From positions 37,075,922 through 37,139,921 of the forward strand of contig CM043969.1 in the NCBI GenBank assembly GCA_014529385.2: a stretch of DNA of 64,000 bases. The letters are read 5' to 3'. Shown here piece by piece: positions 34,151-44,608 of the stretch. This DNA is from Adiantum capillus-veneris (lineage: Eukaryota > Streptophyta > Polypodiopsida > Polypodiales > Pteridaceae). Under the pieces are notes generated by a model. It had not been told where the DNA came from. It saw only the letters and a program-made list of their open reading frames with translations, and made no database searches. Numbering within the stretch: position 1 is the first letter of the stretch; each line of letters starts with the position of its first letter. The position numbers and the translations under genes are program-made.

Positions 34151-34537
34151 AAACATGACCTAGAGTGTTGAAAAGATTGGCAATCATCTAGATGGAGGTA
34201 TTATTGAAATTTGAAAGTGGGGTTGAGGTTTGAAAATGAAAACTAGTGAATAAAATATTTGGTAGAGTGGAATAATATACATACATGAAAAAAATATATT
34301 AGAAAATACTAGAATATATATATTTAATATTTTTAAGGTCAAAAGAGAGATCAACAAAGAAAGCTTACTTATTATGCTACATCGTGATTGATTAGCATAA
34401 GTATTATTTATTTAATAAAGGCTGAAACGTTTGTGAAAAGGAAGAAAAAATCAAAAGTAACTTATATAATGGGAAATATTTTGATAAAAGGGAAAAAATA
34501 TATGGGGGGGTTCCCATGCATGGAAAAGCTTTCCTCA

Positions 34538-35656
34538 CCAGCTTCTTGATATTGTAAAGAGCAGTGTCCTGTGATCCAGCCATAGCTACGCTTCACAGTA
34601 GTTTAGTTTCTTGGGAAAAAATTCGGTAGAGTTTCCCCTGTAAACTGACCTCTAAACCAATATCAACCTGTCAAATGAACCAAGAAAGCTTCAGATTCTG
34701 CAAAAATTTCAACAGAGTCTCCTTTGTAAAATGGCTCTGGTGTACTCAAAAACAGACCAAAAAACAGCTCAAAAAACACTGTCTCTCTGACATTGTAAGC
34801 TACGGGTAAACTTGTCCTGCACCTATACTGTCTCTCACTGTCCTGTCACTGTCCTGTAAGCATAGACTGCGACAATGCCTCAACGGCAGTAAAGCAAAGA
34901 TGCAATCCCAACTGTCTAACTCACAGTCAATACATCGTAAATCCCTATCTAAGGGTGCTCGAGGGATCGCTCCAAGACTTGTATCACCGAAAGGATCTCA
35001 ACATTCAAGAATCCCCCAGCTCAATAAAGCCTCACTCGACCCTCAACAAAGGCTGCAGTAAATTTGACAGTACATAGACTTCCCACAAAGTCATACATCC
35101 ACAAATTTTCCACTGTATGCTGTAATCGCTGCGGCGGTTGTTTACTGCATGACTCACAGCCAACAAACCCTCAACAGACATACATCATCTATGACAATAC
35201 ATCCCATGTGGAAGTACCTGCAATGTCAGGATGAAATCTAGAATATCAAGCAGCAAACACAAGCTACCTGATGAACTAGTGGATGTCGCCTACAGTCTGT
35301 GTGTAGATGCGCCCGTGTCGTATGTGACACGCCTCCAAGAACTGTGAATCGCCCTTTGATGTGTAGACAACCACAAATCAACACTCTGGGAGTGCGATAT
35401 CCTCAGCATCTGCAGTCGTAGGCCGAAAACCCCAAATTTGCAGAGTTGGATCTACACCCGCGGATCTGCACCGGCTGAGACCACGTAGTCGAAAATGGCC
35501 CGCGCAGAACTTTGTCGAAGTCGAACAGTGGCCGAGATGACCTCAGAATGATTTGGGGCCGTGTCTTTGCCTATCGAATTTCACTCCAATCTGAGCTGGT
35601 GACTCTGGCTACCTGCAAATGCTGCCCGGAGCCTCAATCTGAGCTCTGATACCAAT
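34538..35656 (-). other. Copia J leader, primer site and truncated gag start
   Basis: The primer site tggtatcagagc (minus, 35654 down to 35643) directly follows the LTR and matches the usual copia initiator-Met site. The leader is about 1.07 kb with no supported ORF. The gag ATG is at about 34587, and the first roughly 16 codons match Copia 2 gag (SQDTALYNIKK). The sequence then stops at Gypsy C. Confidence 0.85.
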
Positions 35657-35848
35657 TGAAGCAGTACGAGCGGAAGTGCGACGCGAGAGAGAGTGCGAGA
35701 AGAAGAGCACGACGATATGGTGAACTCGCTCTATTGTAATGTGTAGAGCATAGTGAGTTCTTATTAGGTTTTTACAAAAGAATATGTGTACATACCTGGC
35801 GGCCCGCCCACTTACCTGGGCAACCACATTGGGCTTTATACCCCAACA
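35657..35848 (-). repeat. 5' LTR of Copia J
   Basis: 192 bp, with 6 differences from 26346-26537 by eye. It is followed by the AAGCT duplication at 35849-35853. Confidence 0.92.
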
Positions 35849-35853
35849 AAGCT

Positions 35854-37082
35854 TAAGGAAGTTGCCATGTGGCATGGGAGTAATCCCACATGAGAAGAGA
35901 AAAGGGGAAAGTGGAAGGTATATAGGCCACTTTGGGAGGCCATTATGGTGTATCAAAGGTGAGAGGAGCTCTCTCAAGGCTTGGCTATGGGATCTCATGG
36001 GATCATGGGGCAGGAGATGGTGCATTTTTCAGTCCACACTTAGTTTCCCAGGCACCTGGTCACTTTTTTTGGTCCCCAATCACTTGCCCCCACCCCATTC
36101 CTTGGTCAAAGGGTCACCGACAGCTCATTTTTCACGCAAAAAAGGCCAAAATTGGACCAATTAAAAGATGCCTAAGGAGAGAACCTTGTCGTCTAAGAAG
36201 AGAGAGAAAACTCTTGGGGGATAAAAGATAAGAAATTCCCCATCTTAATAGCTATAACACGTGCACAACTTCTGGAGAGCGTGCACCACCGACTTTGAGT
36301 GGCGACAACTCTTTCATACTTCATCTGTTTTTGCCTATGGATACTCTACGAACATCTCCATGAGACAAGATTTGTCATGATTTCCTTTGTTTTGCCTAAT
36401 TTTGAGTGTACTCCATGCTTGGAGGGTAATAAATCTCTACAAGTGTTTACCCCCGGGGAGGTCACCTAATAAAAATGTAACCTATCACGTGAGTTCAACA
36501 GAAGGGTATTTAAAGTTCTTGAAACTTATAGAAATATATATACAGAAGGGCATTATTTTTTCAAATTTGAAAAAAACGTACAAATTTTAAAAGAAAAGGG
36601 TACATTATATTCCTAACAAAATTCACAGATAAGGGGTTTTACAAATATGTCTTGAACGCTCGTGATATGGTAGTTTTACACATAGTGAACCCCCCGAGTG
36701 TTTACCACAGGTGTTTTCAATCATGCAATAGTTGTTCCTTCCGATGGTGTGGCTCGTGCAAGGCTATAGAGGCATTCATTTTCCTTCTTGTTTGCATGCT
36801 AACAATGTCAAGAATGCTACAAGAAAAAGAGGTTTGAAAACAAACCAAGAGAGAATTATATGCCTAGAATAAGCGGCAAAGAACGGTTTTTGATGCTTGT
36901 AAAAGTTGAAGATTATTTTAAGAACAAGATATCTGGAAGGCTCTATAAAAGCTCAAGATCCTAAAACAAAAGAGAGCATAAAGGACCTGTGAAAACAAAC
37001 AAGAAAGTCAAAATGTGAGACAAAACCCAAATAAACAAAATAACAAGCATTAAACGAGTTTGGAGAAACTAAATGGACCAAG
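35854..37082 (+). repeat. Gypsy I 3' LTR, second part, and unassigned sequence
   Basis: The sequence after AAGCT continues the interrupted LTR. It has a TATA-like gtatataggc near 35920 and a segment (gtgagaggagctctctcaagg) typical of this LTR type. The LTR end is not identified. From about 36300 to 37080 I see AT-rich sequence with no coding signal. Confidence 0.4.
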
Positions 37083-39375
37083 GTGGAGAGAAAGAAGAAA
37101 TACCGCAAGATTAAGAAGACTCTCAGGGAGGTTTGGACAATGAAAGTAGAAAGTAGGGAGGGAGAAGACAATAAAAATGAGGACAAAATGAGTGTGTCAT
37201 CCCACTACAGGAAGTTCACTATCCAAGATTGGAAGATGGTACTGATGCAACCTCTACAAGAACAAAAGGACAAGGATACTATGATGGGCCTAAGGATGCA
37301 AAGAAGATAGACTTGGCACGACCCGGAGAAGAACCACGACCAGCCTACATAGCAACATATCTAAATCCAAAAGAGGAAGATAAGTTTATAAGTCTTCTCA
37401 AGGAATACAAGGATGTGTTTGCTTGGTCATATAAAGACCTGAAGGGAGTAGATCCTATGATATGTCAGCACAGGATCCCTATAAAGCCCGATACAAAGCC
37501 TAGCTGACAGAGAACTTACACATACAATGATATGTTTGCTAAGCACATCAAGGAGGAGATTGATAAATTAAAGAAGGCACCAACTGGGTATCTCCCATTG
37601 TGGTAGTACCTAAGAAGAATGGAAAATACGAGTGTGTGTGAATCTAAAGAAGGTTAATTCCACCATGATAAGGGATAATTATCCCTTACCTATTACTAAC
37701 CATGTCCTGGAACGAGTAATCAACAAGCGAGCCACTTCTTTTTAGATGGATTCTCAGGATATAACCAACTCGCCATTGCTCTTGAAGATCAATACAAGAT
37801 AGTGTTTGGCACTAAATGGGGTATTTATGCATATAGGTTGATGTCATTTGGCCTGAAAAATGCCCCATCTACCTTCTAGAGATTGATGGAACATGCCTTT
37901 AAAGAATACTTGAGGATATTCTTGGAGATATACATGGATGACTTATGTGTGCACTCTCTCTTGAGAGATGAACATACAAGGTACCTCAAAAAAGTATTCG
38001 AGAAGTGAAAGACTTATAGGATATGTCTTAACCAAGAAAAATGCATATTTATGGATAGACAAGGTAGAATCTTGAGACACATTGTCTTGGAGAATGACAT
38101 ATCTACCGATTTGGACAAGATTAAAGTAATTATAGAGTTGCCTATACCAAACAATGCAAAGTAGGTACAATGCTTTATGGGACACTGTGGTTAGTATAAG
38201 AGGTTTATACACATGTATGCTGTCATTGCTCAACCCCTGTACAGACTTATAGTAGCCTTTGTGTGGACAAATGAATGTAAAGAATCCTTTGAAAAGTTGA
38301 AGAAAGCACTCATATCCTCTCCAATATTGAAAGAAACGGATTGGAAAAAGATCTTTCATGTTCATGTCGATGCTTTAACATTTGCTATTGGATGCATCTT
38401 GTCCTAGCCAGGAGAAGGACATATGGATTTCCTAGTCTGCTATACCGATCATCAAGCCCTCTTATAGCTCATAAACAAACCATGAAATACTAAAAGAATT
38501 GTACGATGGTTTATCATATTGCTAAAGTTTGATTTTACCATTGTGGTCAAAAAAGGAAAGATGCATCTACGAGCAGATCACATTTCTAGACTGCCCAAAT
38601 AGAGAAGCTCCAAAAGGGGGTAGACGATGACATCCCTGATGCATATCTTTTCAATGTTGAAATGATACCAAAATGGTCTCAAGAGATAGTCAATTTATTA
38701 TCCTATGGAGGTGAGTTTAGTAGAGTAAGACATGAAAGTAGAAGATGAATCGTTCAACAATTATGGTATTTTCAATTACATGACGTTTTTATCAATTAGG
38801 CTTGGACAACATTTTGCGACTATGCATAAGTCCAAAGGAGTACGGCTATTATATTTTGGAAGCACATGTTCAAGACTTAGCATTTCATACCAGCGCTTGG
38901 AATAGTTAGGAGTTTATTGGCCAAATATGCGCAATAATGTTCAGCAGTACATTATTAATTATGCAACCTGTAGGTTCAAACCACCAGTAGAACATGCTAC
39001 ACTGTTTCAGGTGACAATTGCATCAAAATGGAGCCAATACATAATTGAATATCTGAAAACGAGGATGTTTCCTAAAAATACCTCTAGGGCATGGAAAAGG
39101 GCCATGGAAATAGAGGTTCAAGATTTTGTACTAATTGAACAGCAACTGTATAAGAGAGGAAAGGAAAATCAGCTCAGGATATGTGTGATCGAAAGCATGC
39201 ATTTACCAATCCTAGAGTAGGCACATGAAGGACGTGGAGGCCATTTCTAAGGAGGTAAGATGATAAAAATTGTCTTAATTAATGGAATATGGTGGCCTAT
39301 ATTACACATGGACACTAACAAATATGTTAAGAGGTGTTGTTGTGGTGGTCACGCCGCTAGCGGTGGCTATGATAG
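37083..39375 (+). pseudogene. Gypsy E-family pol remnant (plus strand)
   Basis: Decayed pol with many stops and frameshifts. Clear pieces include EEDKFISLLKEYKDVFAWSYKDLKGVDP before RT (37370-37460), RT stretches near 37660-38130, an RNase H piece near 38220-38410 and DNILRLCISPKEYGYY near 38807. The integrase zinc region (AHEGRGGHF and KRC) comes at about 39225-39340. The same pieces occur in Gypsy E on the minus strand at 57840-60036, for example DNILRLCINPEEYN. It is interrupted at 39375 by Copia 1. Confidence 0.8.
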
Positions 39376-39637
39376 TGTAGACATGTAGTAGTGTTAGTGT
39401 GTATACGCGCTTCACCAGGAGCACTTTTCTCCCACTGGGTTTTTCCCCTTGGACATCTGGTGTGAAAGGACACCTTATCTCTTAGGGTTTCATATAAGCT
39501 TTGTAGCTCTGAGTTTGTAGATACTCTATTATTCTAATACAGAGAGACAGACTACAGAGATCTCGTACTCCTTCTCCATCTTCTTCCTACTCTGAGTTTC
39601 TGTCTTCCTTCTGTTTCCTGTTTCATCATCTTCAACA
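39376..39637 (+). repeat. 5' LTR of Copia 1
   Basis: TGTAGACATG...CTTCAACA, direct repeat of 44122-44400, with about four substitutions by eye apart from the indel. Confidence 0.95.
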
Positions 39638-39639
39638 AT

Positions 39640-39651
39640 TGGTATCAGAGC
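39640..39651 (+). other. Primer binding site of Copia 1
   Basis: tggtatcagagc, two bases after the LTR. It is complementary to the 3' end of plant initiator Met tRNA, as is standard for copia. Confidence 0.92.
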
Positions 39652-40036
39652 GAGGTGATTTCCAGAGCCTCTACTTGCGTTTTCGCATCCGCGCGCGCAA
39701 TCGCAGTTTTAAGGCAGTTTTCAAAAAATTTGCTCGTGGGAGCATCCTTGACGTTTCGGGAGTATTCTGAGCAGGTGACCTGCAGTTTTACCCCCCTCTT
39801 GAAGCGGTTCGAGCCCTCAGAATTTTGTTCTGAGTAGTGTAGCAGAAGTTACTTTTCGGAGGCGTTTAGATCAAGAGGGTGTGCTTTTTGACAGATTTTC
39901 TTCAGGTAAACAGTTCTTTTGGGAAGCAACTTGTCTTAGCTTTGTGCTGAGATTTTGTGTAGAGTTTTGCTTGCATTGGAGAGGAGATTTGTGAATCTCT
40001 TGGAGGTTCTTTTTCTCTCTTGTGTGCATCCACAAT

Positions 40037-41341
40037 ATGGCTCAATCTACGGAGAAAGAGATTTTTGGTGCGTTTACATCCGAAGACAAATTGGATGGTA
40101 CCAACTATTCTCTTTGGTCTTTTATGGCCAAAAATGTTTTGGTTGGTAAAGGATTGTGGGATTATGTATCTGGAGATGAAGTTCGTCCAGGTATCATTGC
40201 ACCTGCCACGCCTGGTCGTGGTGCAGCTGTTGGTGCAGGACCCTCACAAGTCACTCCAGAGCAAAAGAGATGGGATACTAAAGATGCACAAGCTATGGCT
40301 GTGATTGCCTTAACCATAAAGAGGACAATCACACCACATATCAGATCTTGCAGAACTTCTGAGGATGCTTGGAACACTCTGCAAGCTATGTTTGGAGGAA
40401 GAAATGCTGCCAGAATAGAGTTTTTGAAGAAACAACTTGACAAAATACAGATGGACGAAGGTGACGATATCGTCGAGCATCTTACAAAAATCAGGGATCT
40501 TAAAGAGCAATTGCTTAGCATTGATGAAGTGATTCTAGAGAAGGACTTGGTTTCCAAAACACTCAATTCACTACCACCATCTTATCTGACTTTTCAGACT
40601 TCTTTGACTCTGTCTTTGCGAGCTAATCCTGAGCCTCTTCATTTTGAAGAGTTAGTGGCTTTGCTATTGCATGAGGATCAATCACATAAGAACAAGTCTT
40701 TATAGGTGGATGGTATGGATCATGCTCTTGTTGTACAGAACAAAAACAAGGGTAAAGAGAGTGCTCATTACTCCAAGTCTAGTGCAGGACAATCTTCAGA
40801 GAAGTCTAAAGGTGATTCCGACAAGTCCAAGAAGAAAGGTAAATGTCACTACTGCAAGAAACCTGGTCACTACATTAGTGAGTGTAAAAAGCGAATTGCT
40901 AAAGAAAAGAAGAAAGAGTCAATTTTGGTTGTTTCAGCTTCTGGTGATTCTTCTACAGCTAAAGAAGAGTCTGCAAACTTTGTGCAGGATTCTTATGCTT
41001 TTGTAGTATGTTCAGATTTTTCTGCTTACAGTGTTGACAAGACACAAATGATTTGGTACTTTGATAGTGGTGCATCCAGGCATATTACTTCAAGGAAGGA
41101 TTTGCTTTGTTCATTGGATGCAGCTCTAGCAGGAAAGAAGGTGACATGTGCAAATAATGCTTCTTATCCAATCAAAGGCGTTGGTAAGATTTTGATTACC
41201 ATTTCAGATGGTTCAGATTTATGCTTGCCAGATGTCTTATATGTTCCAGGGATCAAGAAGAATTTTTTGTCTGTATCCTCTCTTGCAAAAAATGGTCTTC
41301 GGGTCATTTTTGAGGATGACAGATGTGTTGTACGAGATTGA
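40037..41341 (+). pseudogene. Copia 1 gag and protease
   Basis: The start is the ATG at 40037 (MAQSTEKEIFGAFTSE), because it aligns with copia gag starts; the upstream ATG at 40022 adds five unrelated codons. Capsid motifs are LDGTNYSLWSF and AWNTLQAMF. A TAG at 40703-40705 separates capsid from the nucleocapsid, which has an intact zinc knuckle, CHYCKKPGHYISEC. The aspartic protease site is FDSGASRH. The frame ends at a TGA at 41339-41341 and continues in phase. Gag forms the particle; protease cleaves the polyprotein. Confidence 0.9.
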
Positions 41342-43078
41342 GAGAATGGTTATTCTCTTATCACTACAGGTACGCTGGAAAATGGACTATTTGTGCTAGA
41401 TCGTTATGAAAAGCAGATTCAGGTATGTATTGCAGAAACAAAGACTCAGGCCATGCAAGATGCTAAGTTGTGGCATGCTAGATTTGGGCATGTTAGTTAT
41501 GGCAGTTTGATGACTTTACAACGTCATAATATGGTGCATGATTTGTCTTTATTGGAGATGCCACCAAGACATGTATGTGAAGGTTGCGTTCTTGGAAAGA
41601 TGCACAGATTTTCATTTTCGTAGGATGGTTCAGTTAGAGCGACACAAAAGTTGCAGCTTGTACACAGTGATGTATGTGGTCCTATGAGGACGCCATCTTT
41701 GGGAAACATCCTTTATTTTGTGACCTTCATTGATGACTTTTCCAGGTTTTGTTTAGTGTATCCACTCAAAGCAAAGTCAGATATGTTTGCATTTTTTCAA
41801 CATTATGTCGCCATGGTTGAAAATGAAACAGGTTGCAAAATACAGACTCTTCGTACCGATCGAGGAGGTGAATACATGTCAGGTGCATTTAAGGATTTTT
41901 TGGGAAAGAAAGGCATTAAACACCAATGCACTATGCCATACACACCACAACAGAATGGTGTTTCAGAAAGGAAGAACATGTCTTTAATGGAGACGGCTAG
42001 ATGTATGCTCAAGGCTAAGAGTTTGCCTCATAAGCTATGTATGGAGGCAGTTGCTTGTGCAGCACATGTTTTGAACAGGTGTCCTACTCGTGCCTTGAAG
42101 ACCATTACTCCATTTGAAGCTTGGTATAACAGAAAACCTTCAGTCAGTTATCGTCGTGTTTTTGGTTGTCTTGCTTATGCTCACATCCCTCAGCAGTTAC
42201 GTGGGAAGCTTGATGATAAGGCAATCAAATGTATATTTGTGGGGTACAGTAGTGGAAGTAAAGGTTATAGACTTCACAATCCTGCTACAAACAAGATTTT
42301 TGAAAGTCGTGATGTAATTTTTGCAGAAACTACTGCTCAACCTATGGTTGCTTTTGATGTACCTCATATGCAGACACATGATGTATTTGAAGGTTTGCTT
42401 CCTTCTTTTGTGGAGAATCAAGAATCACAACAGGTTGATAATCTTGATCAATCTTTTGATCAGCATGTGACACCTCATGATGTAGAGGAAATTGTGTGTG
42501 AAGAGCAAGAAGTTCTCAGGGAAGAAAGAACCTTGCCTAAATGGATTCAGAAAACTTTGCAGGATAGCAAGTTGGATGCACCGTTGCCACGAAAAACACG
42601 TGCTTGTACTATTTTTGGCAGAGAGCAAGTAGATTTGGCTTGCTTTAGCACTCTTTGTGATGCAGATGAGCCTGATTCATTTGAACAAGATGGTACTGTT
42701 GACAGGTACAAAGCAAGGCTTGTGGCAAAAGGCTATGCGCAACAGAAAGGCATAGATTATGATGAAACCTTTGCTCCTACTTCTCGTGCGTCCATAGTTA
42801 GATCACTAGTTGCAATTGCTGCTCATCATGGTTGGAAAGTGCATCAGTTGGATATCAAAACTGCTTTTTTGAATGGTGATTTGCAGGAAGAAGTTTATGT
42901 AAGTCAACCAAGTGGTTTTGTTGTAAAAGGTCAAGACCAAAAGGTATGTAGATTGCGTAAAGCTTTGTATGGTCTCAAACAGGCTCCAAGAGCATGGTAT
43001 GAGAAGATACATACTTATTTGATTGGCCAGGGATTTCAGAATAGTCCAACAGAAAGTACTTTGTATGTCAAAAAGTGA
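41342..43078 (+). pseudogene. Copia 1 integrase and reverse transcriptase N-terminal part
   Basis: The GAG-pre-integrase and zinc region reads LWHARFGHVSYGSL ... CEGCVLGK and is crossed by a TAG at 41621-41623. Core residues appear in HSDVCGPM, RTDRGGEY and NGVSERKN. RT starts after a Gln/Glu-rich linker, but about 50 residues of the usual RT N-terminus are missing. DSFEQDGTVDRYKARLVAKG joins directly, where Copia 2 has the WKLAMQSEM ... KWVYRYK segment between. The missing piece is a multiple of three, so the frame is kept. The segment ends at a TGA at 43076-43078. Confidence 0.9.
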
Positions 43079-44023
43079 GATGGAGTTCTCATTATGCTAA
43101 CACTTTATGTGGATGATATGGTTCTTACAGGCAATACTGCAGATGAAATTGAAGCGTTTAAAGATGCTTTGAGAAAAACCTTTGAGATGTCTGATCTTGT
43201 TTTGCTACATTATTACTTGGGTATTCAGTTTGTGCAATCAGAGGATGGCATATACATGTTGCAGGCAAAATATTTGCATAAAATTTTGGACAAGTTTGGT
43301 ATGCAAAATTGTAAACCAATCTCTACACCTGTAGAAACTAGATCAAAGTTGAGCGTGCATGATGCTGGAGAACCTTTTGATGTACATACTTATGCAGAAG
43401 CCGTTGGTTGCTTGATATATTTGGCAGGCAACACTCGTCCAGACATTCAATTTTGGGTTTCACAAGCAAGCAGATTTATGCACAGCCCAGGTATGCATCA
43501 TTGGCAGGCTGTGAATCGCATACTTCGTTACCTTTCAGGTACCCCTAATCTTGCCATGTTCTTTCCAAGGGGGGATATGTATGGAAAGCACAGTTCTATG
43601 TAGCTTCTTGGTTACATCAATTCAGATTGGGCTGGTGATTTTGACACACAACATTCCACAAGTGGCAATTGTTTTTTCTTGGTAAATGCATGTATATCTT
43701 GGCTAAGCAAGAAGCAACCCACAGTAGCTACATCAACTTGTGAAGCTGAGTACAGGGCAGCTTTCACGGCAACAGTTGATTGTGTATAGATACGCAGGTT
43801 ATTGGAAGATCTTTGTGAGTGTCAACAGGCACCCACTACCATTTTCACTGACAGTCAGAGTGCTATGGCAGTTGCAAGGAATCCAGTATTTCATGCAAGA
43901 ACAAAGCACATAGAGGTTCACTACCACTATGTGAGGGAAAGGCTACATGCAGGGGAGATCACACTAACTTACTGTCCTACACAGGATAACATTGCAGATC
44001 TATTTACGAAGGCATTATCATGA
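43079..44023 (+). pseudogene. Copia 1 reverse transcriptase C-terminal part and RNase H
   Basis: The RT active site is LYVDDM. RNase H follows, with NSDWAGDFD, CEAEYRAAF and TDSQSAMAVARNP and the final KHIEVHYHYVRERL ... DLFTKALS. TAG codons at 43601-43603 and 43787-43789 break it; the second replaces what is probably Trp. There are no indels. Confidence 0.9.
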
Positions 44024-44121
44024 GAAAAGTTTGAAGCTTTCCGAAAAGCTTTGGGCTTACTCTCATACACATGATGATCTGCTACCTTGTATGGATTCAC
44101 ACTATCACTACAGGGGGGATT

Positions 44122-44400
44122 TGTAGACATGTAGTAGTGTTAGTGTGTATACGCGCTTCACCAAGGGCACTTTTCTCCCACTGGGTTTTTCCCCTTGGAC
44201 ATCTGGTGTGAAAGGACACCTTATCTCTTAGGGTTTCATATAAGCTTTGTAGCTCTGAGTTTGTAGATACTCTATTATTCTAATACAGAGAGACAAACTA
44301 CAGAGATCTCGTACGCAAGCTCTGTGTCTTCTCCTTCTCCATCTTCTTCCTACTCTGAGTTGCTGTCTTCCTTCTGTTTCCTGTTTCATCATCTTCAACA
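44122..44400 (+). repeat. 3' LTR of Copia 1
   Basis: Follows the polypurine tract caggggggatt. It contains a 17-bp segment (gcaagctctgtgtcttc) lacking in the 5' LTR. It is followed by GATAG. Confidence 0.95.
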
Positions 44401-44406
44401 GATAGT

Positions 44407-44497
44407 TGTTGGGGTATAAAGCCCAATGTGGTCGCCCAGGTAAGTGGGCGGGCCGCCAGGTATGTACACATATTCTTTTGTAAAAACCTAATAAGAA
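44407..44497 (+). repeat. Truncated 5' LTR of Copia 2
   Basis: Matches the first half of 48679-48870 up to cctaataag, then jumps to leader sequence. The junction shares a few bases (aga) with both sides. Confidence 0.88.
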
Positions 44498-44608
44498 TCT
44501 GAAGCTTTCTTGGTTCATTTGACAGGTTGATATTGGTTCAGAGGTCAGTTTACAGGGGAAACTCTGCCGAATTTTTCCCAGGAAAGTAAACTACTGTGAA
44601 GCGTAGCT

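Larger units (their letters stand above)
32611..34537 (-). repeat. 5' LTR of Gypsy C
   Basis: 1927 bp, reading TGAGGAAAG...CTCTCA on the minus strand. One end adjoins the primer site and the other adjoins copia gag sequence. It contains a TATA-like box near 33451-33460 (minus: ctatataagg), a (GT)n run at 33402-33420 and the shared LTR module at 33899-34150. The 3' LTR is absent. Confidence 0.8.
26346..35848 (-). mobile_element. Copia J: copia element with its interior replaced by Gypsy C
   Basis: Two 192-bp LTRs (26346-26537 and 35657-35848) lie in direct orientation and are flanked by AAGCT duplications. Between them are a complete copia leader and the first roughly 16 gag codons (34538-35656) on one side and the last part of copia pol (26538-26773) on the other. 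Everything between is Gypsy C (26774-34537). The LTRs differ at 6 of 192 positions by eye. The simplest reading is that Gypsy C inserted into copia gag and a later deletion fused its integrase to the copia pol end. Confidence 0.85.
39376..44400 (+). mobile_element. Copia 1: full-length Ty1/copia element
   Basis: The LTRs of 262 bp (39376-39637) and 279 bp (44122-44400) differ mainly by a 17-bp insertion in the 3' copy. GATAG duplications flank the element at 39371-39375 and 44401-44405. The interior has a primer site, gag and pol in one frame, and a polypurine tract at 44111-44121. The frame is unbroken by indels but contains six stops, so it cannot act alone. Confidence 0.95.

Noticed and set aside
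39640-39651. tRNA-like sequence near copia LTRs
   Set aside because: Only a 12-bp primer site complementary to a tRNA end; no cloverleaf around it.
40703-43789. Possible alternative genetic code or U-to-C RNA editing to remove Copia 1 stops
   Set aside because: Such editing is known for organelle transcripts, not nuclear retroelements. Simple mutational decay explains the stops.
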